Below are positions 27,325 to 37,700 of a stretch of DNA of 64,000 bases, in pieces (the first letter of the stretch is position 1; the number at the start of each line of letters is the position of its first letter). The translations under genes and the position numbers were made by a program. The DNA lies in assembly GCF_030758315.1 (NCBI RefSeq), contig NZ_CP132336.1, positions 3,501,001 through 3,565,000 of the forward strand. Direction: 5' to 3'. Source of the stretch: Pararhizobium sp. IMCC3301 (lineage in GTDB: Bacteria; Pseudomonadota; Alphaproteobacteria; Rhizobiales; GCA-2746425). The notes beneath the pieces were generated by a model. That model was not told the DNA's origin and made no database searches. It was given only the letters and a program-made list of their open reading frames with translations.

Positions 27325-28671
27325 ATGTTGAAACAAGCAGACACTGAACCAGACGCCTTTATTGCCGCGCATCCGGAGATCGCAATTGTCGAATTTCTGA
27401 TCTCTGATCTGAATGGCATTTTGCGGGGCAAGTGGGCGCCTGTCACGGCTCTGAAAAAAGCCTATGGCGAAGGCGTCAACTTCCCGCTCTCCCTGTTCGG
27501 GCTTGATGTATGGGGACGTGAGGTCAACGATACTGGCCTGCATATCGATACCGGAGACCGAGACGGTTTCTGTTTTGCCGTCCCCGGTACGCTGAGCCGA
27601 AGTGGCATCGGCACCCAGAATGCCGCCCAGTTGATATTGACCATGAAAGATGAAAACGGAGTGCCGTTTCTGGGTGACCCACGGCAGATTCTGGCGCGCC
27701 AGGTAGACCTGCTCACCGCCGAGGGGCTGACAGCCTGCGCCGCTTTCGAACTTGAATTCTTTCTGTTTGATCCAGCCAAACTGAACGGCGAGGGAGAGCC
27801 GTTGCCGGTTGGTCACGGACCCGGTCCTGAGCGCCAGAACATGTATTCGCTGCAATCGCTTGACCAGTATTCGGCAGTCTTTGACGACATCACTAAAAGC
27901 GCCGCGCGACAGGGCGTTGCGGTGGATACGATTGTGTCGGAAGCTGCGCCCGGACAGTTCGAAGTCAATCTCAACCATCGCGCCGATGTCATGCGCGCCA
28001 CCGATGAGGCTGTCCTGCTGAAGCGCATCATCGCCGAATGCGCCACGGCGCATGGTCTGAAAGCCAGTTTCATGGCCAAACCGTTCCCCGGTCAGGCTGG
28101 CAACGGCATGCATGTTCACATCAGTTTGCTGGATGATGCGGGCCGCAATATTTTCTCAACTGCGCAAGGCGAGGCGCTGTTGCGATATGCCATTGCCGGC
28201 ACTCTGGACACAATGGCCGAGTGCACCCTTGTGTTTATCAATACGATCAACGGATTTCGCCGGCTGCGTCCGGGTTCCTATGCCCCGACGCGGGCAGTCT
28301 GGGGCCGCAATAACCGCTCTGTCGCGGTGCGCATTCCTGCTTCACCGCCCAGTGCGGCACGGCTCGAACACCGCATTTCCGGGGCCGATGCAAATCCGTA
28401 TCTGGTGATGACAGCCTTGCTGGCGGCGATGCGCGAGGGCCTCAATCAGGCCGCAGAACCTGCAAATCCGGTTGAACAAAATGCTTATGACACCCATGAC
28501 GGACACTTGCCTATAAGCCCGGATGTGGCACTGCAGCTGTTTTGTCAAAGCGCATTTGCCAAAGAAGCTTTCACGCCGCTTGGCCATAAAATCATCTGTG
28601 CATTGAAACAGGCCGAGATTGATGAATTCGCAGCAGAAATCACGCCTCTGGAACGCAGTACCTATGGTTGA
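27325..28671 (+). CDS. Glutamine-synthetase-like gamma-glutamylpolyamine synthetase (2)
   Basis: A 448-residue GS-fold protein distinct from its divergent neighbour. The N-terminal domain has IVEFLISDLNGILRGKW; catalytic segments are EAAPGQFEVNLNHR, LKASFMAKPFPG, GNGMHVHISL and SGADANPYLVMTALL. It leads into potFGHI on the same strand, so it is probably a polyamine- or amine-specific gamma-glutamyl ligase. Two GS-like enzymes in one cluster suggest that two polyamines are handled separately. Confidence 0.82.
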   Translation: MLKQADTEPDAFIAAHPEIAIVEFLISDLNGILRGKWAPVTALKKAYGEGVNFPLSLFGLDVWGREVNDTGLHIDTGDRDGFCFAVPGTLSRSGIGTQNAAQLILTMKDENGVPFLGDPRQILARQVDLLTAEGLTACAAFELEFFLFDPAKLNGEGEPLPVGHGPGPERQNMYSLQSLDQYSAVFDDITKSAARQGVAVDTIVSEAAPGQFEVNLNHRADVMRATDEAVLLKRIIAECATAHGLKASFMAKPFPGQAGNGMHVHISLLDDAGRNIFSTAQGEALLRYAIAGTLDTMAECTLVFINTINGFRRLRPGSYAPTRAVWGRNNRSVAVRIPASPPSAARLEHRISGADANPYLVMTALLAAMREGLNQAAEPANPVEQNAYDTHDGHLPISPDVALQLFCQSAFAKEAFTPLGHKIICALKQAEIDEFAAEITPLERSTYG

Positions 28672-28809
28672 GAAATGAAATTTACACGCCTCGGTCGGGG
28701 TAAAAAAATCTTGAGATAGGCCGCATTCCCTCCTATCGTTTTGTGCCAGGGGGCAGTCTTCCACCCCAATCAGCCGCTCCGGCTCGGGTTCTTTCTTTTG
28801 AGGGATTGT

Positions 28810-29913
28810 ATGATCAGATCCAAATCAGCATTTAAATTCAGCCTGTTCGGCCTCGCATTGTCCATCAGCGCAACTGCGGCCTTTGCGCAGGAACGTGTCG
28901 TCAATGTGTTTAACTGGTCCGATTACATTGACGAGGAAGTCCTTTCGGACTTTACCGCTGAGACCGGAATCAAAATTGTCTACGACGTTTTCGATTCAAA
29001 TGAAGTCCTTGAAACCAAATTGTTGGCCGGCGGAACAGGCTATGATGTTGTCGTGCCGACCGGCACTTTTCTGGAGCGCCAGATAGAGGCCGGTGTGTTC
29101 CAGAAGCTGGACAAATCAAAACTGCCCAACCTGAAAAACATGTGGCCTGAAATCGAGGCCCGTGTCGCCAAATATGATCCGGGCAACGCCTATTCCATCA
29201 ATTATATGTGGGGCACGACCGGCATCGGCTACAATGTAGATATGATTGCTGAACGCATGGCCGATGCCCCTGTCGACAGCTGGAAACTGATTTTCGATCC
29301 TGCCATTCTGGCGAAATTTCAGGATTGCGGGATTCATTTTCTCGATGCGCCCACCGAACTGGTCCCGGCTGCGCTGAATTATCTTGGACTTGACCCTGAC
29401 ACCAAGGAGGCCGAATCTCTTGCCAGGGCTGAGGAACTGCTGCTCGGCATCCGGCCTTTCGTGCAGAAGTTCCATTCCTCTGAATATATCAATGCGCTGG
29501 CCAATGGAGATATCTGTCTGGCGGTCGGCTGGTCCGGCGACGTTCTGCAGGCGCGTGACCGCGCTGCGGAAGCCGAAAACGGGGTTTCGGTTGAATATTC
29601 GATCCCGAAAGAGGGCGCTTTGATGTGGTTCGACCAGATGGCAATTCCTGCCGATGCCGCGAACGTCGCCGAAGCCCATGAATTCCTCAACTACATCATG
29701 CGCGCTGATGTCATCGCCAAGGCGAGCAATTATGTCTATTACGCCAATGGCAACAAAGCCTCGCAGCCGCTGCTGGATGAAGAGGTCATCACCGATCCGG
29801 CGATCTATCCGACACCGCAAGCCACCGAAAACCTCTATACGGTAACCGCTGCCGCACCGCAGCAACAACGCCTGCTGACGCGAACCTGGACCAGGGTCAA
29901 GACCGGCCAGTAA
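28810..29913 (+). CDS. potF: Polyamine ABC transporter substrate-binding protein PotF-like
   Basis: A 367-residue periplasmic protein with a signal peptide (about residues 1-26, ending ATAAFA). The mature N-terminus RVVNVFNWSDYIDEEVL and the YDVVVPTGTFLERQ and VDSWKLIFDP segments are typical of PotF/SpuD. GAGGGA precedes the ATG at 28810. It binds putrescine or spermidine and works with PotGHI. A terminator-like hairpin follows it. Confidence 0.9.
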   Translation: MIRSKSAFKFSLFGLALSISATAAFAQERVVNVFNWSDYIDEEVLSDFTAETGIKIVYDVFDSNEVLETKLLAGGTGYDVVVPTGTFLERQIEAGVFQKLDKSKLPNLKNMWPEIEARVAKYDPGNAYSINYMWGTTGIGYNVDMIAERMADAPVDSWKLIFDPAILAKFQDCGIHFLDAPTELVPAALNYLGLDPDTKEAESLARAEELLLGIRPFVQKFHSSEYINALANGDICLAVGWSGDVLQARDRAAEAENGVSVEYSIPKEGALMWFDQMAIPADAANVAEAHEFLNYIMRADVIAKASNYVYYANGNKASQPLLDEEVITDPAIYPTPQATENLYTVTAAAPQQQRLLTRTWTRVKTGQ

Positions 29914-29923
29914 AATTTCCCTG

Positions 29924-29953
29924 AAAGCCCGGTTCTGACAGACCGGGCTTTTT
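29924..29953 (+). terminator. Hairpin terminator/attenuator after potF
   Basis: AAAGCCCGGT and ACCGGGCTTT arms with an 8-base loop end in a short T run (TTTTTC). It probably reduces read-through into potG, so that binding protein is made in excess. Confidence 0.75.
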
Positions 29954-30025
29954 CATATTGTGCCCGGTATCCTGCATCTGGTATCCGGTGTCCGACAACC
30001 GTGACAGGTGCAAGCGGAAACTCGT

Positions 30026-31210
30026 ATGGCAAAAACTCTGGGGCCGGTCCGGCGGGACTTTACGCCGTGGAATGATCCTGATGCTGTGCCTTTTATTTCC
30101 TTCAGGAACGTCACCAAGCGGTTCGGCAATTTCACCGCTGTCGATAATCTGACGCTCGACATTCATGAGCGCGAATTCTTCGCATTGCTCGGCCCGTCAG
30201 GATGCGGCAAGACAACGATGATGCGGATGCTGGCCGGATTTGATGCACCGACCAGCGGCACCATTCAGCTTGACGGCACCGATCTGACCGGCATCCCGCC
30301 CCACAAACGGCCGGTCAATATGATGTTTCAGTCCTACGCGCTGTTTCCCCATATGAATGTTGAAAAAAACATCGCTTTCGGGCTCAAGCAGGATGGCATG
30401 AAAGCGGCCGATCTGAAGGCCCGTGTGGAGGAGATGCTGGAACTTGTGAAGCTGGAGGCTTTTGCCCGGCGCAAACCGCACCAATTGTCCGGTGGGCAGC
30501 GCCAGCGGGTCGCTCTTGCCCGCTCGTTGGCCAAGCGTCCCAAAGCGCTGTTGCTCGATGAGCCGCTGGGTGCGCTGGATAAAAAACTGCGCGAGGAAAC
30601 CCAGTTCGAGCTGATGGATCTGCAGGAACGGCTCGGCACCACATTCATGATTGTGACTCATGACCAGGAAGAAGCGATGACCGTTGCCGACCGGATTGCC
30701 GTGATGGACAAGGGACGCATCATCCAGATCGCCACACCATCGGAGATATATGAACAGCCGGCGTCGCGTTATGTGGCGGATTTTATCGGCGACATCAACT
30801 TGCTGGAAGGCCGGCTGGAGGGCTTTGCTGACCAGCAGGCCAGCATGCAGTGTTCCGGTATCGGGCCAGACCCCGACAAGGGGCTGGAGCTGCGCATTCA
30901 ATGTGACAACACCGGCGGTCTGTCCGCCGGAGACACCGGATGGTTTGCGATACGTCCGGAAAAAATCCACCTGTCGCTTGACCTGCCGGACGGCATCGAT
31001 CCGGCAAATCCTGTCAATGCCGTTGAAGGCGTGATCTACGACATCGCCTATCTTGGAAATGTCTCGGTGTATCACGTCAAGATCGGCAATGGACGCCTCA
31101 TCCATGCGACGCAGACAAACACCACCCGTCTGGTGGAACGGCCCCTGTCCTGGGAGGACAAGGTCTGGCTGTATTGGGGAGAGGATGCCGGCATCCTGCT
31201 GACATCGTGA
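30026..31210 (+). CDS. potG: Polyamine ABC transporter ATPase PotG-like
   Basis: A 394-residue ABC ATPase with Walker A GPSGCGKTT, signature [14 protein letters not shown], Walker B LLLDEPLGALD, H-loop VTHDQEEAM and a C-terminal TOBE domain (WFAIRPEKIHL). The leader before the domain (WNDPDAVPFISFRNVTKRFG) is usual for PotG. The ATG at 30026 is preferred over GTG 30008. Its stop overlaps the GTG of potH. Confidence 0.9.
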   Translation: MAKTLGPVRRDFTPWNDPDAVPFISFRNVTKRFGNFTAVDNLTLDIHEREFFALLGPSGCGKTTMMRMLAGFDAPTSGTIQLDGTDLTGIPPHKRPVNMMFQSYALFPHMNVEKNIAFGLKQDGMKAADLKARVEEMLELVKLEAFARRKPHQLSGGQRQRVALARSLAKRPKALLLDEPLGALDKKLREETQFELMDLQERLGTTFMIVTHDQEEAMTVADRIAVMDKGRIIQIATPSEIYEQPASRYVADFIGDINLLEGRLEGFADQQASMQCSGIGPDPDKGLELRIQCDNTGGLSAGDTGWFAIRPEKIHLSLDLPDGIDPANPVNAVEGVIYDIAYLGNVSVYHVKIGNGRLIHATQTNTTRLVERPLSWEDKVWLYWGEDAGILLTS

Positions 31211-32121
31211 AGAGCCTGAAGCGGTTTTTCAGCACGCGGCTGCTGTTGATCGGCGTGCCCTATCTGTGGCTGCTTGTGCTGTTTGCCGTGCCCTTTCTGA
31301 TTGTTCTCAAAATTTCGCTGTCAGAACCGGCCATATCGATCCCGCCCTATAGTCCCAAACTGGATATCAGCGCCGGGCTGTCGGCACTGTGGCAGCAGAT
31401 GCAGCAGTTCAGCCTGGAGAATTACGCATTTTTATTTGAGGAGCCGTTGTTTTACCGCTCCTATCTTTCGAGCGTGACCATCGCGTTTTTCGCAACTTTG
31501 CTCACTCTGCTGGTGGGCTATCCGTTGGCCTATGCCATGGCGCGGGCACCGCATTCCTGGCGCGCCACTTTGCTGATGCTGGTGATCCTGCCATTCTGGA
31601 CATCATTTTTGATCCGAATTTATGCCTGGATCGGTATCCTGAAAAAGGAGGGTCTGCTTAATCAGCTGCTGCTGACACTTGGCGTGATTTCCGAGCCATT
31701 GACGATCCTCAATACCAACACGGCGGTTTATATCGGCATTGTCTATTGCTATCTGCCGTTTCTGGTGCTGCCGCTCTATGCGTCGCTGGAGCGCATGGAT
31801 GAGCGCCTGCTGGAAGCGGCAGCCGATCTTGGCTGCACGCCAATCAAGGCGTTCTGGAAGATCACCTTTCCGATTTCGCTCCCCGGTGTCGCGGCAGGGT
31901 GCTTTCTGGTGTTCATCCCGGCCGTGGGTGAATTTGTCATACCTGATTTACTTGGCGGGTCGGAAACGCTGATGATCGGGCGAACTTTGTGGGTGGAATT
32001 TTTCAATAATCGGGACTGGCCTGTGGCCAGCGCAGTGGCAATCATCCTGCTGCTGCTTCTGGTGATACCGATCGTTCTGTTTCAAAATGCCCAACTGCGC
32101 GCTGAGGAGAAAATCTCGTGA
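31207..32121 (+). CDS. potH: Polyamine ABC transporter permease PotH-like
   Basis: A 304-residue permease starting at GTG inside the potG stop (GTGA). It has about six spans (LLIGVPYLWLLVLFAVPFLI first) and the EAA loop LLEAAADLGCTPIKAFWKI. The GEFVIPDLLGG segment is conserved in PotH and PotB. It overlaps potI by 4 bp. Confidence 0.9.
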   Translation: MKSLKRFFSTRLLLIGVPYLWLLVLFAVPFLIVLKISLSEPAISIPPYSPKLDISAGLSALWQQMQQFSLENYAFLFEEPLFYRSYLSSVTIAFFATLLTLLVGYPLAYAMARAPHSWRATLLMLVILPFWTSFLIRIYAWIGILKKEGLLNQLLLTLGVISEPLTILNTNTAVYIGIVYCYLPFLVLPLYASLERMDERLLEAAADLGCTPIKAFWKITFPISLPGVAAGCFLVFIPAVGEFVIPDLLGGSETLMIGRTLWVEFFNNRDWPVASAVAIILLLLLVIPIVLFQNAQLRAEEKIS

Positions 32122-32900
32122 AGCGCACCACTTGGTTCAACATAACATCTCTCGTCTTCGGCTTCGCGTTCCTCTATCTGCCGATCCTGCTGCTTGTGTT
32201 ATTCTCATTCAATGAGTCCCGTCTGGTCACTGTGTGGGGCGGATTTTCCACAAGGTGGTATGCGGAAATCTGGCAGAATGAAGGTCTGTTGAATGCTGCA
32301 TGGGTGACGTTGCGGGTCGGCGTTCTGTCGGCCACAATTGCCACCATACTCGGCACTATGGCAGCTCTGGCACTGTCCCGGCATAAACGGTTTGCCGGGC
32401 GCACATTGTTTTCCGGAATGATCTATGCGCCTCTGGTCATGCCCGAAGTCATCACCGGATTGTCGCTGCTGCTGTTATTCGTGGCGATTGATTTTGCCCG
32501 TGGCTTCTGGGCGGTCACACTGGCCCATATAACTTTCGCCATGTGTTTTGTTGCCGTTGTCGTGCAATCCCGGCTGGTGACTTTCGACCGGTCTCTGGAA
32601 GAAGCTGCCGGTGATCTGGGTTGTCCGCCGGCAAAGACGTTTTTCGTCATAACCCTGCCGGTAATCGCACCGGCGATTATTGCCGGCTGGATGCTGGCTT
32701 TCACGCTGTCACTTGATGATCTGGTGATCGCAAGCTTCACGACCGGTCCGGGAGCCACCACATTGCCGATGAAAATCTACAGCCAGGTGCGTCTGGGTGT
32801 GACACCGGAAATCAACGCGGTCAGTACCATCATGATCGCGCTGGTGACAATCGGAGTGCTGATCGCATCCTATGTGACCCGCCGGCAGAACCGCCAGTAA
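32118..32900 (+). CDS. potI: Polyamine ABC transporter permease PotI-like
   Basis: A 260-residue permease from a GTG start overlapping potH. Spans begin LVFGFAFLYLPILLLVLFSF. The EAA loop LEEAAGDLGCPPAKTFFVI and the SLDDLVIASFTTGPGATTLP motif identify the PotC/PotI group. It is the last gene of the uptake operon. Confidence 0.9.
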   Translation: MKRTTWFNITSLVFGFAFLYLPILLLVLFSFNESRLVTVWGGFSTRWYAEIWQNEGLLNAAWVTLRVGVLSATIATILGTMAALALSRHKRFAGRTLFSGMIYAPLVMPEVITGLSLLLLFVAIDFARGFWAVTLAHITFAMCFVAVVVQSRLVTFDRSLEEAAGDLGCPPAKTFFVITLPVIAPAIIAGWMLAFTLSLDDLVIASFTTGPGATTLPMKIYSQVRLGVTPEINAVSTIMIALVTIGVLIASYVTRRQNRQ

Positions 32901-32972
32901 TGTCGGGAACGTCAGGAACGTCGGGGCGGCCAACTTTAGATCGTTGGCAGGACAGGTGGGATCGAAAAGAAA

Positions 32973-33049
32973 TGGTACAGCTGAGTGGGGTTGAACCACC
33001 GACCTCCGGATCCACAATCCGGCGCTCTAACCAACTGAGCTACAGCTGC
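32973..33049 (-). tRNA. tRNA-His (anticodon GTG)
   Basis: The minus strand folds into a full cloverleaf of 77 nt with encoded CCA. The acceptor GCAGCTG pairs with CAGCTGT through a terminal G-U, the D arm reads GCTCAGTTGGTTAGAGC, the anticodon loop TTGTGGA sits in a CCGGA/TCCGG stem, and the T loop is TTCAACC. There is no G at position -1 (the base is T) and the discriminator is A73, not C. Loss of G-1:C73 is a known feature of tRNA-His in most alphaproteobacteria. Confidence 0.95.
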
Positions 33050-33228
33050 ACATGCCAGTCCTTGTTACAGGCGCGGGCGAAACCGTGTGTAAGCCGACGC
33101 CGACGGCATTTCAAGCAAAACTTTACCATTCATCCAATGGCGTAACTCTGCCGGTTGCCTGGTCGCAGTTTCCGTCAAGCCGGTCAGGCACGCGGTGCCG
33201 GCTGTAGGCAAAGCAACCTTGAAAACAG

Positions 33229-33256
33229 AAAAACCCGGACGCAAACCCGGGTTTTT
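33229..33256 (-). terminator. Bidirectional intrinsic terminator downstream of the phasin gene
   Basis: AAAAACCCGG and CCGGGTTTTT arms surround an 8-base loop. Both orientations end in T runs, so it can stop the phasin transcript on the minus strand and read-through from the other side. Confidence 0.85.
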
Positions 33257-33282
33257 CCAACTCAGTTCAGAAGGGCTGCTGT

Positions 33283-33876
33283 TTAAGCGGTCTTCATGAC
33301 TTTTTCAGCGGCATCCTTGGCTGGTTTGAAAGATTCTGTAGCAGCCTTTCCAGCCAGTTCGGACATGTCTTTGGTCTGTGCGCTCAGCATTTCGAACTGC
33401 TGGCGGGCGAAGGAAGTCTGCAGCTCAACGGCTTCAGACACTGATTTCACGCCGAACATGTCTTTGAAGAAATCATAAACCGCATCCGTGCTGGCCTTGG
33501 CATTGTCCATGGCTTTCTGCTGGACTTCCAGGCTGGTTTCACGAACGGTTTCAAGGGTTTCTTCAACCATGTCGAACGAGTCTTCAGCGGCGGCCTTTGC
33601 TTTTGCATAGCCGTCTTTGCTCTGGGAAACGGCTTTTTCAGCCATATCGCGCACCATTGCAGGGACTTCGAAATTTTGCATGTCGAAGTTTTTCATGTCG
33701 AATTTCGAAAGATCGAACATATTTGTGTCTCCAAAAGAAATTTCAGGGACTTTGAATGCTTCAAAATTCGGCATTCCGGGAATGACGGGTGCAGCAACTG
33801 TTTCGGTTGCAGCTGGTTTTGCAGCGGGTTTGCTGGCTGCGGTTTTCGTTTTGGCAGTGGTTTTTGCAGTGCTCAT
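33283..33876 (-). CDS. phaP: Phasin (polyhydroxyalkanoate granule protein), larger paralogue
   Basis: A 197-residue protein. A Lys/Ala/Thr/Pro-rich N-terminus (residues 1-40) is followed by a DMKNFDMQNFEVP segment and a helical phasin domain (about 85-190), with the hallmark EAVELQTSFARQQFEMLSAQ. Phasins coat PHA granules and control their size. The ATG at 33876 has GGAG 8 bp upstream; the frame runs 14 codons further. A second phasin lies upstream on the same strand. No PHA synthase or depolymerase is in the window. Confidence 0.88.
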   Translation of the reverse strand: MSTAKTTAKTKTAASKPAAKPAATETVAAPVIPGMPNFEAFKVPEISFGDTNMFDLSKFDMKNFDMQNFEVPAMVRDMAEKAVSQSKDGYAKAKAAAEDSFDMVEETLETVRETSLEVQQKAMDNAKASTDAVYDFFKDMFGVKSVSEAVELQTSFARQQFEMLSAQTKDMSELAGKAATESFKPAKDAAEKVMKTA

Positions 33877-33960
33877 GTCAATAACTCCAGGTTCTCGTTT
33901 GGCCTGCAGCGTAAACATAATGTCTCGGCAAGCCGTTGCAGTCTCTATATAGGAAAGAAA

Positions 33961-33993
33961 TGGTGCGTTGCAACATAATTTTGCATCGCACCA
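33961..33993 (-). promoter_or_regulatory. PhaR-like binding site upstream of the larger phasin gene
   Basis: TGGTGCGTTGCAACA and TTTGCATCGCACCA form an inverted arrangement of TGC/GCA elements (outer arms TGGTGCG/CGCACCA). PhaR/AniA repressors of alphaproteobacterial phasin genes recognise TGC..GCA sites of this kind. Similar boxes precede the second phasin. Confidence 0.6.
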
Positions 33994-34007
33994 TGGATTT
34001 GCAGACT

Positions 34008-34382
34008 TCAGGCTTTGAATTTGTCCTGAATGTCCTTCACCGCGTTGACGGCTTCTTCGCCCATCGACTGCGCCTGTTTCGTCAGCGCATCAATCTGTTC
34101 GCGGATGTATTTGGTCTGCAGTTCCAGCGCTTCCTGCGGATCTTTTGCCGTGACCAGTTTTTCGGCCTGGCTGAAAGCTGCATTCATATGCGCCTCGGTA
34201 ATGGAGATCGCTTTTTTGCTGGCTTCACTGGTTTTTGACTTCAGGTCGGTGCTGGAGCTTTCCAGCTTGCTAACGGTCTCCTGCATTGTCTCCATGTAAG
34301 TGTCGAACGCTTTGCGGGCCTGATCCATGCCTTGCTCGGCAAAAGCGCGCATCTGCTCTGTCATGTCGTATTTTTTGCTCAT
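34008..34382 (-). CDS. Phasin, smaller paralogue
   Basis: A 124-residue phasin-domain protein (MSKKYDMTEQMRAFAEQGMDQ start; core PQEALELQTKYIREQIDALTKQAQ). It shares the ALELQT..FVRxQ pattern with the larger neighbour, with 131 bp between them. AGGTAGGGA precedes the ATG. It is probably a granule-coating protein, or a partner of the larger phasin. Confidence 0.87.
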   Translation of the reverse strand: MSKKYDMTEQMRAFAEQGMDQARKAFDTYMETMQETVSKLESSSTDLKSKTSEASKKAISITEAHMNAAFSQAEKLVTAKDPQEALELQTKYIREQIDALTKQAQSMGEEAVNAVKDIQDKFKA

Positions 34383-34412
34383 TGTCCCTACCTTCACAAG
34401 TTTGAAATGGTT

Positions 34413-34456
34413 ATGCTGCAATGCAATATATAGTGAATAATTTGTGCAGTGCAACA
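34413..34456 (-). promoter_or_regulatory. Tandem PhaR-like boxes upstream of the smaller phasin gene
   Basis: ATGCTGCAATGCAAT (34413-34427) and TTGTGCAGTGCAACA (34442-34456) are two TGC/GCA-rich boxes about 14 bp apart, next to an AT-rich probable -10 region (ATATATAGTG). The rest of 34457-34727 shows no gene. Confidence 0.6.
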
Positions 34457-34727
34457 TAAAAAGTTGCCAGCGGGCCATTTTGTTGGCATCCGCGTCTCAC
34501 CCTGTGGAACGCGGGGATTGGCGCGGATTTTAACTCTGTTTGCAATCAAAATGCCGTATTTGGCACAATAGATGGACCCGCTCGGCACTTTGTATTAACA
34601 AATTCTTAACAATGGCGCTGATTTTGATTGGATTGACCAGGGTCCTGACCGTTGAACCCGGTGTTGGAATCCGGAGCGTCGAGCCGCGTTGAACAACTGC
34701 GGTGCAATTGAGAAAAGTGGAGAGCAC

Positions 34728-37700
34728 TTGTCGAAACGTCGTGACAATCGGGCATTTATGGCTTGGACCGCCTGCGAACCGCTGAGCACGCTGGTGCTGT
34801 CCGGTGAGCCGGCGCTGGTTCTGTCACCCGATGGCGGCCAGTTGCTTTGGGCCAATCCCGCCGGTGCGCAGCGTCTGGGTGCGGATGACCTTGAAACATT
34901 GTTGAGTGAGGAATTTCCGCAGGATCTGCCATTGCGTAAACAGATCCGGCATTTATACGGCTGGTTGCGCAGTGACCGCGAGCAGGTCCAGCGCCTGCGC
35001 CTGGGCCGCAGCGCCGCAACGCCTCTGGAAATGGTCACTGTCAGCAAATTGCGGAACATGGATGGTGTATCCGGTGTGCTGCTGCGCCCGGCGAGTGTGC
35101 CTGCAGCAAGCGACTTTGATAGCCGCGCCGATCTGCTCGCCAACTGGCTTGGATCAGGACATCACTATGCCGCTCTGTTATCGGCCAGCGGCGATGTGAT
35201 CGCATCTTCAGGGGCGTTCAGTGATTTGCGCCACGCCGCCGAAACCCTGCAGACACTGCTGGAAGATGCCGCCGACAGTGTCGCGCCGGTGTCGCAACAA
35301 ATCAACATCCAGAGCGGCATGCGCCATCTCATCACCGCGCTGAAATTGCCGGTCGATAAAGCTACGGTCTTCCTGCTGCTGGTCGATGCGGAAGAAACTC
35401 CATTGCAGCGCGTGGTGCAGCAGGGACAGCCGGGCAGAATGGCCGCTTCCGCGATCAGGGTTCCGACGCCCGCCAATGACACAAGGCCGCAGCAGCTTCC
35501 GCTGGAAACTCCTGTGTCGCCCCAACCGCTTCCGCAAGAAGGCGACAGCAAGCGCAGCGAGCCCGATCTGATGCGCTTTGTCTGGCGTATGGATGAGGCT
35601 TTCAAATTTACCTTTGTATCCCCCGAATTCCAAACTTTGGTGAGTTTGCGCGGCGCGTTTGAAGGCCGCAGCTGGCAAGATCTGGCAGGTGATTTTCAAT
35701 TGGATCCGTCCGGCGATGTGCAGGCTGCAATTGCCTCGAAGGATAGCTGGAGCGGCAAACAGTTTGACTGGCGGCTTCCCAAACGCAGCAAGGTGGCGGA
35801 GATCGAACTGTCTGCCATGCCGGTGTTCGATGCAGAAAAGCGGTTTCTGGGATATCGCGGATTTGGTGCCTGCCAGCTGCGGGCTGAACACAGCGCATCC
35901 AATCCGGGCTCGTCGCAAAATGACAATCAGGCAGAAAACGGCGTGGGCAGTTCAAGCCGGTCAAAACCAACCCATCCTGCTGACACCGCTTCTGTGCAAT
36001 CCGGAGCGGAAATTCCGGCCATTATCGACACAAGACCCGCCAGCTCGTCGGACGATGTGAAGAGCGGCTTGAGGGGTCTGACCGCCGAAGAACGACGCGC
36101 GTTTGAGGAAATCGGCAAATCTCTCGGCAAAAAACCATTCAGCCGGTCAAATGCCCCGGCCGCCGATCAGAGCGGTCGGCCACCACACCAGCTAACCCGC
36201 AGTGCGCCGCCGGTCGGACAGAGCGATCGACACACTCATCAACCCGCGAATGCCGCCAGGCCGAACACCGAGGCCGCGACCGAGAGGGCGCTGCGCACTG
36301 TGCTCGACCAGTTGCAGACCGGTATCCTGGTGGTCCGGGAAGACAAGCTGCTGTTTGCCAACAAAGCACTTGCCGGACTGGCCGGCTATGATGATGCCGG
36401 TGCCTTCCTTGCAGCAGATGCAACTGCGCTGATGTCGGGGTTTTCGCTTGACCGCGTTGGTGACAGCGGTGTCATGCAGTTTACCGGCAGGAACGAAATT
36501 GCCCATAGTGTCCGCGCCACCATCGGCCGGATTGACTGGGCCGGCCGTCCCGCCAGTCTTTTGATTGTGGAGCCTGTCGACAACGCTTCCGATGAAGCTG
36601 TTGTTGATGCCGCGCAGCCTGAACGACGGGAGGATGAAGTCTGGAATGCCGAGGAACTTCTCTCTATCCTCAATACCGCGACCGAAGGCGTTTTGATGAT
36701 CGATGTCGAGGGCAGAATTCTGGCGCTGAATCACGGTGCCGAAGCGCTTTTTGACGAGCATCAGGCCAGTCTGATCGGGCGCGACATGACCGCTTTGCTT
36801 GCCCCGGAGAGCCACAAGACAGCGCATGATTATCTGGCCGGCATCACCGGTGCTGGTGTGGCATCGATTCTCAATGATGGCCGCGAAGTCATCGGCCAGA
36901 CCGCAAAAGGCGGCTATATGCCGTTATTCATGACCATGGGCCGTGTCGGCGAGGAAGCCTCCGGCGAAGACGCCGAGACCCGCCTGTGTGTGGTGTTGCG
37001 CGACATAACCCAGTGGAAACGCGCAGAAGATGATCTCATCGCCGCCCGCCACAGTGCAGAAAAGGCGAGCACTGCAAAATCAGATTTTCTGGCCAAGATC
37101 AGCCACGAAATCCGCACGCCGCTGAACGCCATACTCGGCTTTTCCGAAGTCATGCTAGAAGAGCGTTTCGGCCCCATCGGCAATCCGCGTTACAAGGATT
37201 ACATCAACGATATTCACACTTCCGGTGCGCATGTCATCAATCTTGTCAATGACATGCTGGATATTTCAAAAATTGAAGCCGGGCAGTTGGAGATGAGTTT
37301 TACCGCTGTTGATCTGGTTGAAATCCTCAAAGAATGCGTCGCCCTGATGCAGCCTCAGGCCAATGATGGCCGCGTCATCATTCGCACCAGTTTCAGCGAG
37401 GATCTGCCGCGGGTGGTGGCAGACGCCAAAACCCTGCGCCAGATCGCTCTCAACCTGTTGTCGAACTCGATCAAATTCACTGCCGAAGGCGGCCAGGTGA
37501 TCGTCTCTGCCGTTGTCGAGAAGGACGGTTCTCTGATCCTGCGTGTGCGCGATACCGGAATTGGCATGAGTGAAGCCGATCTGGCGACTGCCATGGAGCC
37601 TTTCCGGCAGCTTCAACAGATTGAAACCACTCCGGGCAATGACCGGATGCGCAAGTCCTCGGTGGGAACCGGGCTTGGTCTGCCGCTGACAAAAGCTCTG

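Noticed and set aside
28672-28809. Possible riboswitch before potF
   Set aside because: Apart from a short A run and a purine-rich ribosome-binding site I see no conserved aptamer pairing, so I do not call one.
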